From assembly GCA_937927915.1 (NCBI GenBank), contig CALGKB010000004.1, positions 248,001 to 312,000 of the forward strand: a DNA stretch of 64,000 bases, given 5' to 3'. Below the pieces are notes generated by a model. It saw only the letters and a program-made list of their open reading frames with translations. It was not told the origin of the DNA and did not search any database. A program made the position numbers and the translations under genes. This DNA comes from an uncultured Pseudanabaenaceae cyanobacterium (GTDB lineage Bacteria; Cyanobacteriota; Cyanobacteriia; Pseudanabaenales; Pseudanabaenaceae). Within the stretch, counting starts at the first letter, position 1, and every line of letters begins with the position of its first letter. Of the stretch, positions 44,261-55,034 are shown piece by piece.

Positions 44261-47200
44261 ATGAACTCCCAACAACAACTCCTCAATGAACTCACCGCCC
44301 TCGTCAACGATAGTAGTCGCACCAGACAAGTAGACAGTAGGGTTTTGCAGGAAAAACTGTTACGCCTGAAGGAAATTGCGGCTAATCTCAACTCCCACAG
44401 CGACGTAGCGCCAACGGAGGGGCAGGATTTGATCACTGTCTTGAGGGGTTGTATTCAACAGGAGGATTTACTCCAGAAGGCAACGATCGGTTTACAGGAG
44501 TCCCTCAAATTAGACCGCGTTCTAGTCTACACTGTGGCGGGGGAGACCGTAGTAGCAGAAGCCCTGACAGCGGGATTTACGCCAGCTTTGGGACAGAAGT
44601 TACCGATCGTGTTTGTGGGGAATGGGGAATCCATCACGGTTGCGGACGTGAACAACGGCGAGTTTACGCCCTATCAAAAGCAGTTATTTGAGCAGTATCA
44701 GGTGCGGGCGCTAGTGGCAAGACCCCTGTTAGTGGAGGGGAAACTGTGGGGAGTCTTAGTTGGTCATCAGTGCAATGGCACCAGGAACTGGACACAGAAG
44801 GACTTAATAGGTTGGGAGCGAGTTGCCCAGGAGTTAGAGGCACAGCTGCTAGTACAGCGGGTTAGGGGTGAAATGAGCCAATGGCAGCGACTGAGTGACT
44901 ATGCTCAACAGATTCAAAGCAAAATCCAGAGATTGCAGCCCTCCCAGAGTCTAGAACAGCTGTTGCAGGTGGTAACGATTGATGTGCGGCAAGCACTACA
45001 GGTGGATCGGGTGGCGATTTATCAATTTGCCGCTGATTGGACGGGGGACTACATTGTAGAAGCAGTGGCCCCAGGCGTACCGCCCCTCGTAGGGGTGAGC
45101 ATTGCTGATGAGCATTTCCATTCCCTCAAGGGGGGCAGATTTGCCAAGGGGGAAAGTTTAGTAGTAGATGACATTCATAGCGGCAAGGTGGCAAGTTGTC
45201 TTGTACCTGTGCTAGAGCAGTTTCAGGCAAAGGCATTGGTGAGTGTCCCCATCAGAGTAGAAGAGAACTGGCGGCTGTGGGGATTGCTAGAGGTCTACCA
45301 AAACGATCGGGCGCGGCAGTGGCAGCCAGCGGAAGTACAGTTTTTACAGACGGTCAGTCAAATTTTAGAGAAATATTTGGCATATCATGCCTTCAGTGCC
45401 TACCAGAAGCTGGATCAATTGGGCAGTCGTCTGAACAACACGCAAAATGTGCGGGAACTCTTGCAGGTGGCAACCCAGGAAGCTCTCTACAGGTTCCATC
45501 TCGATCGGGCAGCGGTTTATCAATTCAACATTGATTGGAGTGGGGATTATGTAGTAGAGGCTTGTGCTCCTGGCATAATGCCCTTGGTTGGCAACTCTAC
45601 CTTGGATGAGTGTTTCCAGGCAATGAAAGGAGGGCGCTACGTCAGTCGGGAAATTTTTGTGGTCAATGATGTGGAGAAATCCAACTTAGATGCCAAGCAC
45701 AAGAAGTTATTAGAGGGGGCGGAGGTGCGCTCCTACGTCTCTGTGCCTTTGTTCGTGGGGGAGCAGCTGTGGGGGTTGTTGCTGTTTTATAGTCGCAGGG
45801 TCAGACATTGGCAGGGCTTAGAAATTAAGCTGATGGAGCACCTAGGGCAAGTAGTGAGCCAAAGCCTGAGTTACCGCCAACAACAAGACTACCTCCAGCG
45901 GTTTGAAAAACAGGAAGAAGAGGCAACGAAGTTCATCTACCAGCTGGGACAGCGAAATGTCGTGCAGATGCAAGAACGATCGTCTTTGGAAAATGTGTTT
46001 GCCTACACGACGAAGGAATTGCGCAGGGTGTTGAAGGCGGATCGGGCGGTAGTCTATCAGTTCTTCCCCGACTGGAGTGGTCGTTTTATCTATGAAGATG
46101 TAGGGGAAGAGTGGATCAAGCTAGTAGGTTCTGACCTGAAGGATGAATATCTGCAACAGACTCAGGGTGGTCGTTACCGCCTAGGGGAAAGTCTGCGGGT
46201 GGATGACATCTATACGCAAACGAAGGATGAATGTCACCTCAATCTGTTGAAGCAGTGGGGTACCAGGGCTTATATGCTCACCCCCATTTTTGAAGGACAG
46301 AAGTTGTGGGGAATCTTGGGGGTTTATCAAAACAGTGGTACTCGCCATTGGGAGAACTATGAACTGGATGTCCTGATTCAAGCAGGGGTACAACTAAGTA
46401 TTGCTCTACAACAGGCAGAGTATCTGGACCAAATTGAAGCCCGTTCCCAAGCCCTCACGCGCAAGGCGGAACTGGAGAGAGTCCTCAACAAAATCACAGA
46501 GAAAGTGCGTCTAGCCCAGGACCTAGATACCATCTTTCGCGTCACAACAGAAGAAATGCGCTTGGCAGTGGGTACCGATCGGGCGGTGGTCTATCAATTC
46601 AACCCTGACTACAGCGGGCAGGTGGTGGCAGAGTCCGTCGGTGCGGGTTGGGTGTCTCTCTTGATTGAACAACAAAACGACCCTGTGTTGAGAGGAGATA
46701 GAACGCAAAACGATCGCTGTATCTTGCGCAAGTGGTCAAGCGGAGACATCATCGAGCGGGACACGTACTTACAGGAGACGAGGGGGGGCAAATACGCCCA
46801 GGGTGAAATTTTCACAGCTATCGATGACATCTACGCCCAAAACTTCCCTGCCTGTTATGTAGCGTCTTTGGAGAAATATCAAGCCAGGGCTTACGTGATT
46901 GCGCCTGTCTATCAGAGTGGCAAGTTGTGGGGTTTGGTGGGTATTTATCAAAACACAGGACCAAGGCACTGGACAGAAGATGAATGTTTCTTTGTCAAAC
47001 GGATTGCCCAGCAGCTGGGTTTGGCACTGCAACAGGCAGAGTATCTAAAGGAAATTCAAGCCCGATCGGAGGAACTGACGCAAATTGCCAACCTGGAGCG
47101 GACACTCAATCGCATTTCTGACAAGATTCGCCAGACGCAGGAGCTGGAGATTGACACAGTTTTCAAAGTGGTTACCCAGGAAGTGCGGCAAGCCCTCAAA

Positions 47201-48730
47201 TCCGATCGTACAGTTGTCTATCAATTCAATCCTGACTTTAGCGGACAGGTGATTGCAGAAGCAGTGGGAGCGGGTTGGGTTTCCCTGCTGGTAGAACAGA
47301 CAACGGATGAAGTACTGCGAGGGGATAGAACACAAAACGATCGGTGTATCCTGCGGAAATGGGCGGGGGCAGACATCATCGAGCGGGACACCTACCTCCA
47401 GGAGACAAGGGGAGGCAAATATGCAGAAGGGGTAACCTGCACAGTAGTAGAAGACATCTATCAGCAAAATTTCCCGCAGTGCTATATCAACTCCCTAGAG
47501 AAATACCAGGCACGCGCCTACATCATCGTACCCATCTATCAAAAGGGCAAACTGTGGGGACTCCTGGGGACCTATCAGAACTCAGGACCGCGCCAATGGA
47601 AGGAATCAGAAGTGACGTTTATGCAGCAGACGGCACAACAACTGATTGTGGCTTTACAACAGGCAGAGTATTTGGCACAGATTCAAGCCCAAGCAGAGCA
47701 GCTGGCTATTGCCGCTGAGCGGGAAAAACAGGCGAGGGAGAATTTGCAACAGTCCGCCCTACGCATCCTAAGAGCGATCGAGCCATCTTTCAAGGGGGAT
47801 TTAACGGTGCGGGCACCCCTGTCAGAGGATGAGGTGGGAACAATTGCCGACGGGTACAACACTACAATTCAAACCCTACGGGAGTTGGTACGGCAAGTAC
47901 AGGGGGCGGCAACACGGGTAACCCAGGCTTCCAGCAGCAACAGTACAGCAGTGAGTCAGTTATCCCAAGAGGCACAGGAGCAGGTGAACAAGCTAGAACA
48001 GGCTCTGCAGTATTTACAGCAGATGTTGCAGTCTGTGGAAGCAATCACTACCAGTGCCCAGACGGTACAACAATCAGTAGAAGAGGCAAATCGTGTTGTG
48101 CAACAGGGGGACTCCTTAGCGGAATTGACGGTTGCCAGTATCTTAGAGGTGCGGGAGACGGTGTCAGAGACGGCTAAGAAGATCAAGCGGTTGGGTGAGT
48201 CTTCCCAAAAAATCTCCAAGGTGGTAAACCTGATTGAAAACTTCGCTACCCAAACCAACTTGTTAGCTTTGAACGCTGCCATTGAAGCTACCAGGGCAGG
48301 GGAGTTTGGCAGAGGTTTTGCGGTTGTCGCTGATGAAGTACGATCGTTAGCCTATCAATCCGCTAATGCCACCACTGAAATTGAACGCCTAGTGCAGGAA
48401 ATTCAGACGGAGACCAACGGTGTGATTGAAGCGATGGAGATGGGGATTAGCCAGGTGGTGAAAGGTTCCAATCTAGTTAACGAAACCCGTCAGAGCCTGC
48501 AGAGCATCGCCCAACTGACACAAAAAATCAGTGAATTGGTGACCGGCATTACCCAAGCAACGCAGGTAGAAGAACAGCAATCACAAATTGTAACGCAGCA
48601 GATGAATGACGTTGCCACGATCGCTCATCGTACTTCCGCAAGGGCAGCAGAGATTGCCCAGGCCTTCCAGGAACTGCTGCAGACTGCCCAGGCATTAGAA
48701 ATCACTGTGAGCAAATTCAAGGTGGACTAA
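44261..48730 (+). CDS. Soluble methyl-accepting protein with six GAF domains, cyanobacteriochrome-like
   Basis: A 1489-residue receptor without membrane helices. Six GAF domains lie at about 60-200, 225-365, 393-530, 575-715, 745-915 and 945-1125, then a HAMP-like segment (about 1165-1215) and a C-terminal MCP signalling hairpin ([20 protein letters not shown]). At the bilin-attachment position of cyanobacteriochromes, GAF2 has Cys-Leu (313), GAF4 Cys-His (658), GAF5 and GAF6 Cys-Tyr (865, 1074), while GAF3 has Lys-His (479). GAF3 instead has DECF (Cys451), like the second cysteine of DXCF types. The gene resembles PixJ/PtxD phototaxis receptors. It would drive the CheA encoded downstream. 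GAF4 is the strongest chromophore candidate; binding by the others is unproven. Confidence 0.9.
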   Translation: MNSQQQLLNELTALVNDSSRTRQVDSRVLQEKLLRLKEIAANLNSHSDVAPTEGQDLITVLRGCIQQEDLLQKATIGLQESLKLDRVLVYTVAGETVVAEALTAGFTPALGQKLPIVFVGNGESITVADVNNGEFTPYQKQLFEQYQVRALVARPLLVEGKLWGVLVGHQCNGTRNWTQKDLIGWERVAQELEAQLLVQRVRGEMSQWQRLSDYAQQIQSKIQRLQPSQSLEQLLQVVTIDVRQALQVDRVAIYQFAADWTGDYIVEAVAPGVPPLVGVSIADEHFHSLKGGRFAKGESLVVDDIHSGKVASCLVPVLEQFQAKALVSVPIRVEENWRLWGLLEVYQNDRARQWQPAEVQFLQTVSQILEKYLAYHAFSAYQKLDQLGSRLNNTQNVRELLQVATQEALYRFHLDRAAVYQFNIDWSGDYVVEACAPGIMPLVGNSTLDECFQAMKGGRYVSREIFVVNDVEKSNLDAKHKKLLEGAEVRSYVSVPLFVGEQLWGLLLFYSRRVRHWQGLEIKLMEHLGQVVSQSLSYRQQQDYLQRFEKQEEEATKFIYQLGQRNVVQMQERSSLENVFAYTTKELRRVLKADRAVVYQFFPDWSGRFIYEDVGEEWIKLVGSDLKDEYLQQTQGGRYRLGESLRVDDIYTQTKDECHLNLLKQWGTRAYMLTPIFEGQKLWGILGVYQNSGTRHWENYELDVLIQAGVQLSIALQQAEYLDQIEARSQALTRKAELERVLNKITEKVRLAQDLDTIFRVTTEEMRLAVGTDRAVVYQFNPDYSGQVVAESVGAGWVSLLIEQQNDPVLRGDRTQNDRCILRKWSSGDIIERDTYLQETRGGKYAQGEIFTAIDDIYAQNFPACYVASLEKYQARAYVIAPVYQSGKLWGLVGIYQNTGPRHWTEDECFFVKRIAQQLGLALQQAEYLKEIQARSEELTQIANLERTLNRISDKIRQTQELEIDTVFKVVTQEVRQALKSDRTVVYQFNPDFSGQVIAEAVGAGWVSLLVEQTTDEVLRGDRTQNDRCILRKWAGADIIERDTYLQETRGGKYAEGVTCTVVEDIYQQNFPQCYINSLEKYQARAYIIVPIYQKGKLWGLLGTYQNSGPRQWKESEVTFMQQTAQQLIVALQQAEYLAQIQAQAEQLAIAAEREKQARENLQQSALRILRAIEPSFKGDLTVRAPLSEDEVGTIADGYNTTIQTLRELVRQVQGAATRVTQASSSNSTAVSQLSQEAQEQVNKLEQALQYLQQMLQSVEAITTSAQTVQQSVEEANRVVQQGDSLAELTVASILEVRETVSETAKKIKRLGESSQKISKVVNLIENFATQTNLLALNAAIEATRAGEFGRGFAVVADEVRSLAYQSANATTEIERLVQEIQTETNGVIEAMEMGISQVVKGSNLVNETRQSLQSIAQLTQKISELVTGITQATQVEEQQSQIVTQQMNDVATIAHRTSARAAEIAQAFQELLQTAQALEITVSKFKVD
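46493..47635 (+). repeat. Internal tandem duplication (GAF5 and GAF6)
   Basis: The segments 46493-47005 and 47093-47635 encode GAF5 and GAF6, which share long identical stretches such as [14 protein letters not shown] and [17 protein letters not shown] and the same Cys-Tyr position. The DNA also stays similar, so the duplication is more recent than the split from the other four GAF domains. Confidence 0.7.
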
Positions 48731-48731
48731 A

Positions 48732-50675
48732 ATGAGAGCACCAACGCAGGAAGAACAGTTTATTGTCCGTCTGCTGGAGGAAACCTATACCAGCAATGGC
48801 AATCCTGCCAGGGTCTATCCCATCCTGGAAGAGCACAGGGACTATCACGGTCAAATCGAGCGGTTACTGGCTCTATGGGCAGAGCGCAAGTTACAGAGTT
48901 CTAATCTGGCGACAATTAAGAAGCTGGTGCGTTTGATCCTGCGCTTTTGTCTGTTGCTCCAGGGTTATGAAGCGATTCCGCGCCTACAGCGATTGCAGAT
49001 TGCCCTTGTGGGTTGCGAAAAGATCAGACAGGCAATTACAGCGGAGACAGCCCCCGATGAAAATGACCTCACCAATTTAGTGGAGGGCTTTTGTCGCCAG
49101 GCAATTCAGGGGATAGAAACTTCCAGCAAAGAACTAGAGCAGGAGCGAGAACAGTTAACCCTTCTCACCAAAACCTTGGAAGAGAACCAGTCCCATTTGC
49201 AGGCAATGCAAGCAGCCTGGGAACAGGAAAGAAAACAAGCGATCGCACAACTAGAGTCAGAACTGGCGCACAGAAGGCAACTAGCTGACCAAGAAATTGA
49301 AGCACAACTGATTGCTCTCAAGACAGCCCAGGAGAAGTGGGAAGCAGAGAAAGAAATAGAAAAGCAAAGGATGGCTCAGGAGTGGGAAAAACAACTGAGC
49401 GCCATGCAGGAAATGCAGACAAAATTTGAACTAGAGCAACGCCAGGCGCGGGAGAGACTAGAGCAGGAACTGATTCAAAGACGACAAATCTTTGAGTTGG
49501 AGCAGGAAGAACAGATTGCGCGCATTCAAGAGATGCAGCAACAAGTACTAGCGGAACAACGCCAGGCGCGAGAACAGATAGAAGTAGAAAGACAACAGGT
49601 GTTGCAGGAACTGGAACAACTACGCCAACAGTTTTTGACAGAACAGCAACGGGTGAGGGAGGAACTAGCAGAGGAAAGCAGACAAGTTAGACAGGCAATA
49701 CAAGAGGAACGGGAGGCTTGGGAGGCAGAAAGACAACGTTACCAAGAGGAACTGGCAGCGGAACAAGCGCAGGTGAGAGCACAATTGGCACAGGAAGTTT
49801 TGCAGACCAGAGAGAGTTGGGAGCAGGAGAAACAGCGGCTACAGCAACAATTTGCGGCTGAAGTGGAATACCAACGCCAGGAAGTAGAGCGCAACTTACA
49901 AAACCTCCTGCAGGAAGAATATCAGCAGAGCAGACAGGAATTGGAGGCACAGTTAGAGCAACAACGCCAAGAACAACATCTACTGTTGCAACAGGAGTTA
50001 GAACGGCAGCGGCTAGAACAACAGCAGAGATTAGAAAGAGAAGCGATCGAGGCAAAAACACAACTACAGGCAGAGATAGAAGCATTACGGCAGCAGATGT
50101 GGGCAGAGCTAGAACAACAGCGACAACAGCAAGAAAGAGAACTACAACAACAGCGAGAGCAAGCCCTACAGCAATTAGAAGCAGAAATTGCAGCAGAGAG
50201 ACCCCTCAGACAGTTACAGCAGCAGGAACTCCTCTTCCAAGAATATCAAAAACAACAGGAAGAAAACCAAAAGCTGCGCGAAAGAGTACAACAGGAAATC
50301 AGTCAGCGTCTAGCGCAGTTAGAAGAGGAGATGAAGGTGAGATTGCAGGAGTTTGAGCTGCAGCTACAAATACAACGCCAGAAACTGGAGACAGAGAAAG
50401 CAGAAACCAGAAGACTCTTAGACCAGGAAATACAGCGGGCAAGGGAGGAACTGGCAGTAGAACTCAACGCTAAACGACAGGAATGGGAACATTTGCAGGC
50501 AGAGAAGCGACTACTGCAGGAAAGAGAACATGACTTAAAACAACAGGAGCTGCGCTTGCAATCCGATCGGGAACAACTAGAACTCGATCGCCAGGCTTTA
50601 CTACAGGAGCGACAACTATTGCAGTCGACCATGCAGAGGCTAGCCAATTTGCGGGGGATAGGACATGACCACTGA
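48732..50675 (+). CDS. Large Gln/Glu-rich coiled-coil protein of the chemosensory operon
   Basis: A 647-residue protein. Residues about 1-130 are a compact helical region (FIVRLLEETYTSNGNPARVY, LVRLILRFCLLLQGYEAIPR); from about 135 to 640 it is continuous heptad coiled coil rich in Gln, Glu and Arg, with only short breaks. It starts one base after the MCP stop and overlaps cheA by 11 bp, so it is a fixed part of the operon. No transmembrane helix. It may act as a cytoskeleton-like scaffold, comparable with HmpF, the polar coiled-coil protein of filamentous cyanobacterial motility; homology is not shown. The gene has low-complexity CAA/GAA repeats that give false frames on the other strand. 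Confidence 0.82.
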   Translation: MRAPTQEEQFIVRLLEETYTSNGNPARVYPILEEHRDYHGQIERLLALWAERKLQSSNLATIKKLVRLILRFCLLLQGYEAIPRLQRLQIALVGCEKIRQAITAETAPDENDLTNLVEGFCRQAIQGIETSSKELEQEREQLTLLTKTLEENQSHLQAMQAAWEQERKQAIAQLESELAHRRQLADQEIEAQLIALKTAQEKWEAEKEIEKQRMAQEWEKQLSAMQEMQTKFELEQRQARERLEQELIQRRQIFELEQEEQIARIQEMQQQVLAEQRQAREQIEVERQQVLQELEQLRQQFLTEQQRVREELAEESRQVRQAIQEEREAWEAERQRYQEELAAEQAQVRAQLAQEVLQTRESWEQEKQRLQQQFAAEVEYQRQEVERNLQNLLQEEYQQSRQELEAQLEQQRQEQHLLLQQELERQRLEQQQRLEREAIEAKTQLQAEIEALRQQMWAELEQQRQQQERELQQQREQALQQLEAEIAAERPLRQLQQQELLFQEYQKQQEENQKLRERVQQEISQRLAQLEEEMKVRLQEFELQLQIQRQKLETEKAETRRLLDQEIQRAREELAVELNAKRQEWEHLQAEKRLLQEREHDLKQQELRLQSDREQLELDRQALLQERQLLQSTMQRLANLRGIGHDH

Positions 50676-53487
50676 TGCAGAAATTCAACAACAGGTATAT
50701 CAATACTTTCTCATTGAAGCACCGGAGTTACTGCAAAAGATAGAGCAAGACCTCTATCAACTCCTAGGGGGGCACTCTGTAGAATTGGTACACAACCTCA
50801 TGCGTAATGCCCATACCCTCAAGGGATCGGCTGCTAGTGTGGGGAAGACAACGATTAAAACGATCGCTCACCATTTGGAAGATGTCTTTAAGTCTTTGTA
50901 TGACCCCAACATAGAATTTGACAGTGAGTTAAGTAGTTTGCTGATTGAGGGGTTTGAATGTTTGAAATTGCCTTTAACAGCGGAAATCAACGGTGTACCC
51001 TACGATGAAGAAGAGATACTCGATCGCACCGCCACTGTATTTGCCAGACTACAGAATAAACTGGGAGATTTTTTTGGGCAAGAGGCACCGGTTTTGAGTT
51101 CTGCTGACTTGGGTTATGATGTTGTCGCTGCTATTTTTCAGGACAGCATTCCTGAGGAACTAAACCAGTTGGAGGTGGTGATTAACAGAGGTGATGCGGA
51201 GGAAATTCGTTCTACCTTGCAACAACAGGCAGAATTCTTTTTGGGCATTGCCCAGTCCTACAATCTCACCAACTGGCAAAACTGTGCCCAACAGGTGCTG
51301 GATATGTTGAGTACACAGCCAGACCCAGAGACACTGAAAATGATCGCCCAGGTAGCCCTGGAAAACTATCGGCAGACCTGTCAACAAATAGTAGCAGGAG
51401 AGCGAGGCACACCCCCACCAATACAAGAAACTGTCACCGTTACAGAACCGCAGAAGTTAGAGCAGGTAGTAGAAGAAGAACCGACATCGATTGCCGTAGC
51501 AGTACCCCAGACAACCTCTGTCAAAACGCCACCAGCTACAGAGAAAGTGACAGAGGAACTCGCAGAAGTCAAACCTGTTTTGACAGTGAGAGTCCCGATC
51601 GAGCAACTGGAGAATTTGAATTATGATTTAGGGGAATTACTGATTAACTTTAACCAGCAGTCCCTCAACAATGAACAGATTAGCATCACTACCAGGAATT
51701 CGCTGCTAACTCTCTATGACTGTCGGGAAAAGCTGCGCAGGATAAAAGACTGGTCCGATCGTTATCTTGCTGCGACAGTGAATGTTGCCTTTCGGGCAGG
51801 GCAGTTTGATAGCTTGGAGATGGACCAATATGACGAACTCCATGTTTTGTTACAGGCAACCTTAGAGAGTATGTCTGCCCTGGAAGAAAAACTAGAAGAT
51901 ATCAATTCTTTGTTGCAGGTTGGGCAGCTCAATCTCAAAAAACAAAAGCGCATTTTAGCGGATGCCCAGGAACATCTTGTTCAGGCACGTACTGTTCCCC
52001 TAGCTAGTCTGCTGGAGCGATTTCCGCCCATGGTGCAGCAGTTAGCCCATTCCTACAAAAAACCAGTGCAGCTGGAGATCACAGGTAATCCTACTCTGGT
52101 GGATAAGGGAATTGTGGAACAGTTGTATGAACCTCTGCTGCATTTAATTCGCAATGCTTTTGATCATGGTATTGAAGCGCCTGAAGCCCGCCGCCAAAAG
52201 GGTAAGCCAGAAACAGGCAAAATAGTCATTCATACCGAAAACTTTGGCAATCGTATTACCTTGCAAGTGAAGGATGACGGACAGGGAATTAATTGGCAAA
52301 AGATCAGACAAAAGGGTATTGAGAAAGGGCTGATTAGTGAAACCGATCGGCTATCCCCTGCAGAACTATCAGAACTTTTATTTGTGCCTGGTTTTTCCAC
52401 AGCCTCTAAGTTGAGCGAACTTTCGGGGAGAGGGGTAGGTTTAGATGTAGTGAAAAGCAAACTAAAAACGATCGAGGCGACCATCTCTCTGCATTCGGAA
52501 GTGGATGTAGGCACGACTTTTACTTTAGAAATTCCTGTCAATCTCACAACTCTCAATTTATTAGTCTGTCAGTCCCAGGGTATTCCCTACGGCTTTTTGA
52601 TTGATAGTATTCATCAGATTATTTTACCCCTGCCCGAGCAAATTCAGGTACAAAATCACAAGCGTTTATTAACTTTTAATGGTCGGTTACTGCCGATTTT
52701 GCCCCTCTCTGATCTGATTACCTATAATCGTAGTAATCCCTATGTTATTGGGGCTAATTCCTCTCTACAGGCAGGTTTTTATGCCCTAGGTAAACAACAT
52801 TCCAAGCCTGTGTTAATTTTGAAAAACCAGGACTTTTGTTTAGAAGTTGACCAAATTTTGGCAGAGCAGGAGTTGGTGCTCAAATCTTTTCGTCCTTTAC
52901 CCCGTCTGTTGCCCTATTTACTGGGTTATACTGTTTTGGGGGATGGCAAATACACGTTGGTAATAGACACCGATCGGTTGATTTATCGTAGTGGTACCTC
53001 TGTCAGTCTGCCGACAAGGCAGTTGCCCCTGGCTTTACCAGCGGAGGAAATACAATTACTGGAGACGGAGGCGAGTGTAAGTTCATTGCCACCAGAGACA
53101 TTACAAGCAGGTAAGGTAGATGACTATCTGATTTTATTAGTAGATGATTCGATTACACAAAGGCAAAGTATGTTGCTCACTTTACAGAAAGCCAATATGA
53201 GGGCAATACAGGCAAAAGATGGCTATGAAGCACTGGAACAGATTAGCCAAAATCCTGATATAGATTTGATTATTTGTGATATAGAAATGCCTCGGATGAA
53301 TGGCTTTGAGTTTTTGCAGGCATATCGCCCCAATCCCCACTTGAAACAGGTACCTGTGATTATGTTGACTTCTCGTAGTAGTGAAAAACATAGACAAACT
53401 GCCATGGAATTAGGAGCCACTGCCTACATGACAAAACCATACAAAGACCAAGAGTTGATTGCTCAGATTCACAGTTTAGTAGGATAA
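50665..53487 (+). CDS. cheA: CheA-type hybrid histidine kinase with C-terminal receiver
   Basis: A 940-residue CheA/PixL-like kinase. An N-terminal HPt domain has His50 in NAHTLKGSAASVG. A linker is followed by the dimerisation helices, the HATPase domain (PLLHLIRNAFDHGIEAPEAR, DDGQGINW, GRGVGLDVVKSKL), a CheW-like regulatory domain and a receiver domain with Asp872 in IICDIEMPRMNGFEFL and Lys in YMTKPYKDQE. This hybrid CheA-CheY layout is usual for cyanobacterial pilus-chemotaxis systems. The start (ATG 50665) lies within the end of the coiled-coil gene; CheW follows 4 bp after the stop. Confidence 0.94.
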   Translation: MTTDAEIQQQVYQYFLIEAPELLQKIEQDLYQLLGGHSVELVHNLMRNAHTLKGSAASVGKTTIKTIAHHLEDVFKSLYDPNIEFDSELSSLLIEGFECLKLPLTAEINGVPYDEEEILDRTATVFARLQNKLGDFFGQEAPVLSSADLGYDVVAAIFQDSIPEELNQLEVVINRGDAEEIRSTLQQQAEFFLGIAQSYNLTNWQNCAQQVLDMLSTQPDPETLKMIAQVALENYRQTCQQIVAGERGTPPPIQETVTVTEPQKLEQVVEEEPTSIAVAVPQTTSVKTPPATEKVTEELAEVKPVLTVRVPIEQLENLNYDLGELLINFNQQSLNNEQISITTRNSLLTLYDCREKLRRIKDWSDRYLAATVNVAFRAGQFDSLEMDQYDELHVLLQATLESMSALEEKLEDINSLLQVGQLNLKKQKRILADAQEHLVQARTVPLASLLERFPPMVQQLAHSYKKPVQLEITGNPTLVDKGIVEQLYEPLLHLIRNAFDHGIEAPEARRQKGKPETGKIVIHTENFGNRITLQVKDDGQGINWQKIRQKGIEKGLISETDRLSPAELSELLFVPGFSTASKLSELSGRGVGLDVVKSKLKTIEATISLHSEVDVGTTFTLEIPVNLTTLNLLVCQSQGIPYGFLIDSIHQIILPLPEQIQVQNHKRLLTFNGRLLPILPLSDLITYNRSNPYVIGANSSLQAGFYALGKQHSKPVLILKNQDFCLEVDQILAEQELVLKSFRPLPRLLPYLLGYTVLGDGKYTLVIDTDRLIYRSGTSVSLPTRQLPLALPAEEIQLLETEASVSSLPPETLQAGKVDDYLILLVDDSITQRQSMLLTLQKANMRAIQAKDGYEALEQISQNPDIDLIICDIEMPRMNGFEFLQAYRPNPHLKQVPVIMLTSRSSEKHRQTAMELGATAYMTKPYKDQELIAQIHSLVG

Positions 53488-53491
53488 AACT

Positions 53492-53986
53492 ATGTTGACT
53501 ACTCCCTTTACTCCCCAACGTTTAGCCACCCGCAGTGACAACGAAAATCTGCTGCGCTTGATAGTGTTTGAAGTAGCGGGTTACTGGCTAGCTCTGCCAA
53601 TTACAGCGGTAATTAAAGTTATTCCCTGTCCAGTAATTATCAGCAACAATAACCAGGGGGTTGGCATGGTCAATTTGGGCAGTGCGGTTGTCAGTGTTGT
53701 GGATTTACAGTTTCGCTTTACCTCTAAGTCTTTGGTCGATCCTCAGTTTTTAATTCTCACCGTTAGTCAGCGCCGCGAAGTGTTTGCTATTCCCACCGAT
53801 CGGGTGCCCGGAATGGTGGAAGTTTCCTTGGAACAGATATTGCCTTTGCCCGCTGCCTACAGACAAATTGACGCCCTTGGTTTGTGCAGTCACATGGCAA
53901 CTTTGGAGCAGGAGAAAGTGACTATTTATCTCCTGGATGTCGGTAGTTTCACTATAGATGTGACCAAACAGTTGCCCCATGGTTGA
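53492..53986 (+). CDS. cheW: Second CheW-like coupling protein
   Basis: A 164-residue CheW domain protein: LIVFEVAGYWLALPITAVIK, GVGMVNLGSAVVSVVDLQ and EVFAIPTDRVPGMVEV. It is diverged from the CheW at 43512 and may couple another receptor or act as a regulator of CheA. It starts 4 bp after cheA and overlaps the next gene by 8 bp, so it is translated with both. Confidence 0.85.
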   Translation: MLTTPFTPQRLATRSDNENLLRLIVFEVAGYWLALPITAVIKVIPCPVIISNNNQGVGMVNLGSAVVSVVDLQFRFTSKSLVDPQFLILTVSQRREVFAIPTDRVPGMVEVSLEQILPLPAAYRQIDALGLCSHMATLEQEKVTIYLLDVGSFTIDVTKQLPHG

Positions 53987-55034
53987 AGAAGGTTTATTGC
54001 AGTATTTCTTACAGCAAGAACCAGCAATTACTGACCCTGAAAAAGATAAATTAGCATTTCTCGATCGGGGTTATCTTTCTTCTCCTTGGTGTGATCAAAT
54101 TCATTTATTTAGGGAAAGACTGCAGCAAGTAAATGTCAAGCATTTAAGGCAGGGACAAATACCGCCGATTGATGTTCACTTTCTCTCTTTTCTTCCTGCT
54201 GCCATAACAGAGGCTTGTGTTTGTGTAGTCGACGGGCAAGGTGAGCAGTACTGGTACGGTAGGAGGGCGACTGTGCCTGTGCAACTGTGGAGTGCTACAA
54301 AGTTCTTACCTATTTATTATCTCCTGTCTCAAATTGAGTCAGAGGCATCGCCTTGGCAGTGGTGCATCAAGGATAGAGATACCGATCGTCTATTCTCTTT
54401 TCTGTCTTTAGTTGAGTTGGTGTTTACCTACGCTGAAGGGGATAATGTGTCTAACAGCCTGGCTTTGCTGTGCAAGAGCTTTTGTTGTCCAGAGGAGTTG
54501 ACAAACTGGCTACATACACTCACAGGCAGTCAAGATGACATTTTGCAGGGGGGCTATGGCGCGCCTGCCTTTCTCTCTTCTCCAATTTTACAAACAAAGG
54601 ATGGCAGAGAAATTAGCAGAGGACAGTATGAGCATCGTGGGCAAAATCTTGTTTCTGTCTATAGTTTAACTCGTGCCCTGGTAGAACTAGCCTGGATAGA
54701 TACAAATAGACAGCCCGATCGTTATGCTCTTCTGCTGGCAGCAATGGCAAAGGATACAGCCCGTTATATAGATGTTGCTATTAGTTATCTATCTTTGCCT
54801 TTATCAGAGGTTGTCATTCTCTCCAAGATGGGGTTTGGTAGAAGTACAGAGAGAAATCGATCGGAGTTGGTGTATACGGCGCTGCTCTCTAGTAGGGAAT
54901 TAAATATCTGTTTAACCTGCAGGGCTGCCCTTAATCTCCATGACCCCGCCCAGGAAGCCCGTTATCTGGATGCCTGCATGGCAACAGCAGTGACAGAGAC
55001 AATCGCCAACTTAGGAAACTTCTATACCCCCTAG
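53979..55034 (+). CDS. Serine beta-lactamase/transpeptidase-like protein
   Basis: A 351-residue protein that fits the serine beta-lactamase/PBP fold by motif and spacing: SxxK as SATK (Ser105, Lys108), an SDN-like GDN (154-156) and a KTG-like KMG (283-285) followed by a typical beta-strand pattern. The 178-residue distance from SxxK to KxG is close to class A enzymes. No signal peptide or membrane helix is seen, which is unusual for such an enzyme. It may be a cytoplasmic peptidoglycan-fragment or beta-lactam hydrolase, or a non-catalytic regulator. Last gene of the chemosensory operon; overlaps CheW by 8 bp and mfd (convergent) by 24 bp. Confidence 0.6.
   Translation: MVEEGLLQYFLQQEPAITDPEKDKLAFLDRGYLSSPWCDQIHLFRERLQQVNVKHLRQGQIPPIDVHFLSFLPAAITEACVCVVDGQGEQYWYGRRATVPVQLWSATKFLPIYYLLSQIESEASPWQWCIKDRDTDRLFSFLSLVELVFTYAEGDNVSNSLALLCKSFCCPEELTNWLHTLTGSQDDILQGGYGAPAFLSSPILQTKDGREISRGQYEHRGQNLVSVYSLTRALVELAWIDTNRQPDRYALLLAAMAKDTARYIDVAISYLSLPLSEVVILSKMGFGRSTERNRSELVYTALLSSRELNICLTCRAALNLHDPAQEARYLDACMATAVTETIANLGNFYTP

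Noticed and set aside
49687-50085. Val/Pro/Leu-rich minus-strand frame that looks like membrane protein
   Set aside because: Caused by the CAA/GAA repeats of the coiled-coil gene.
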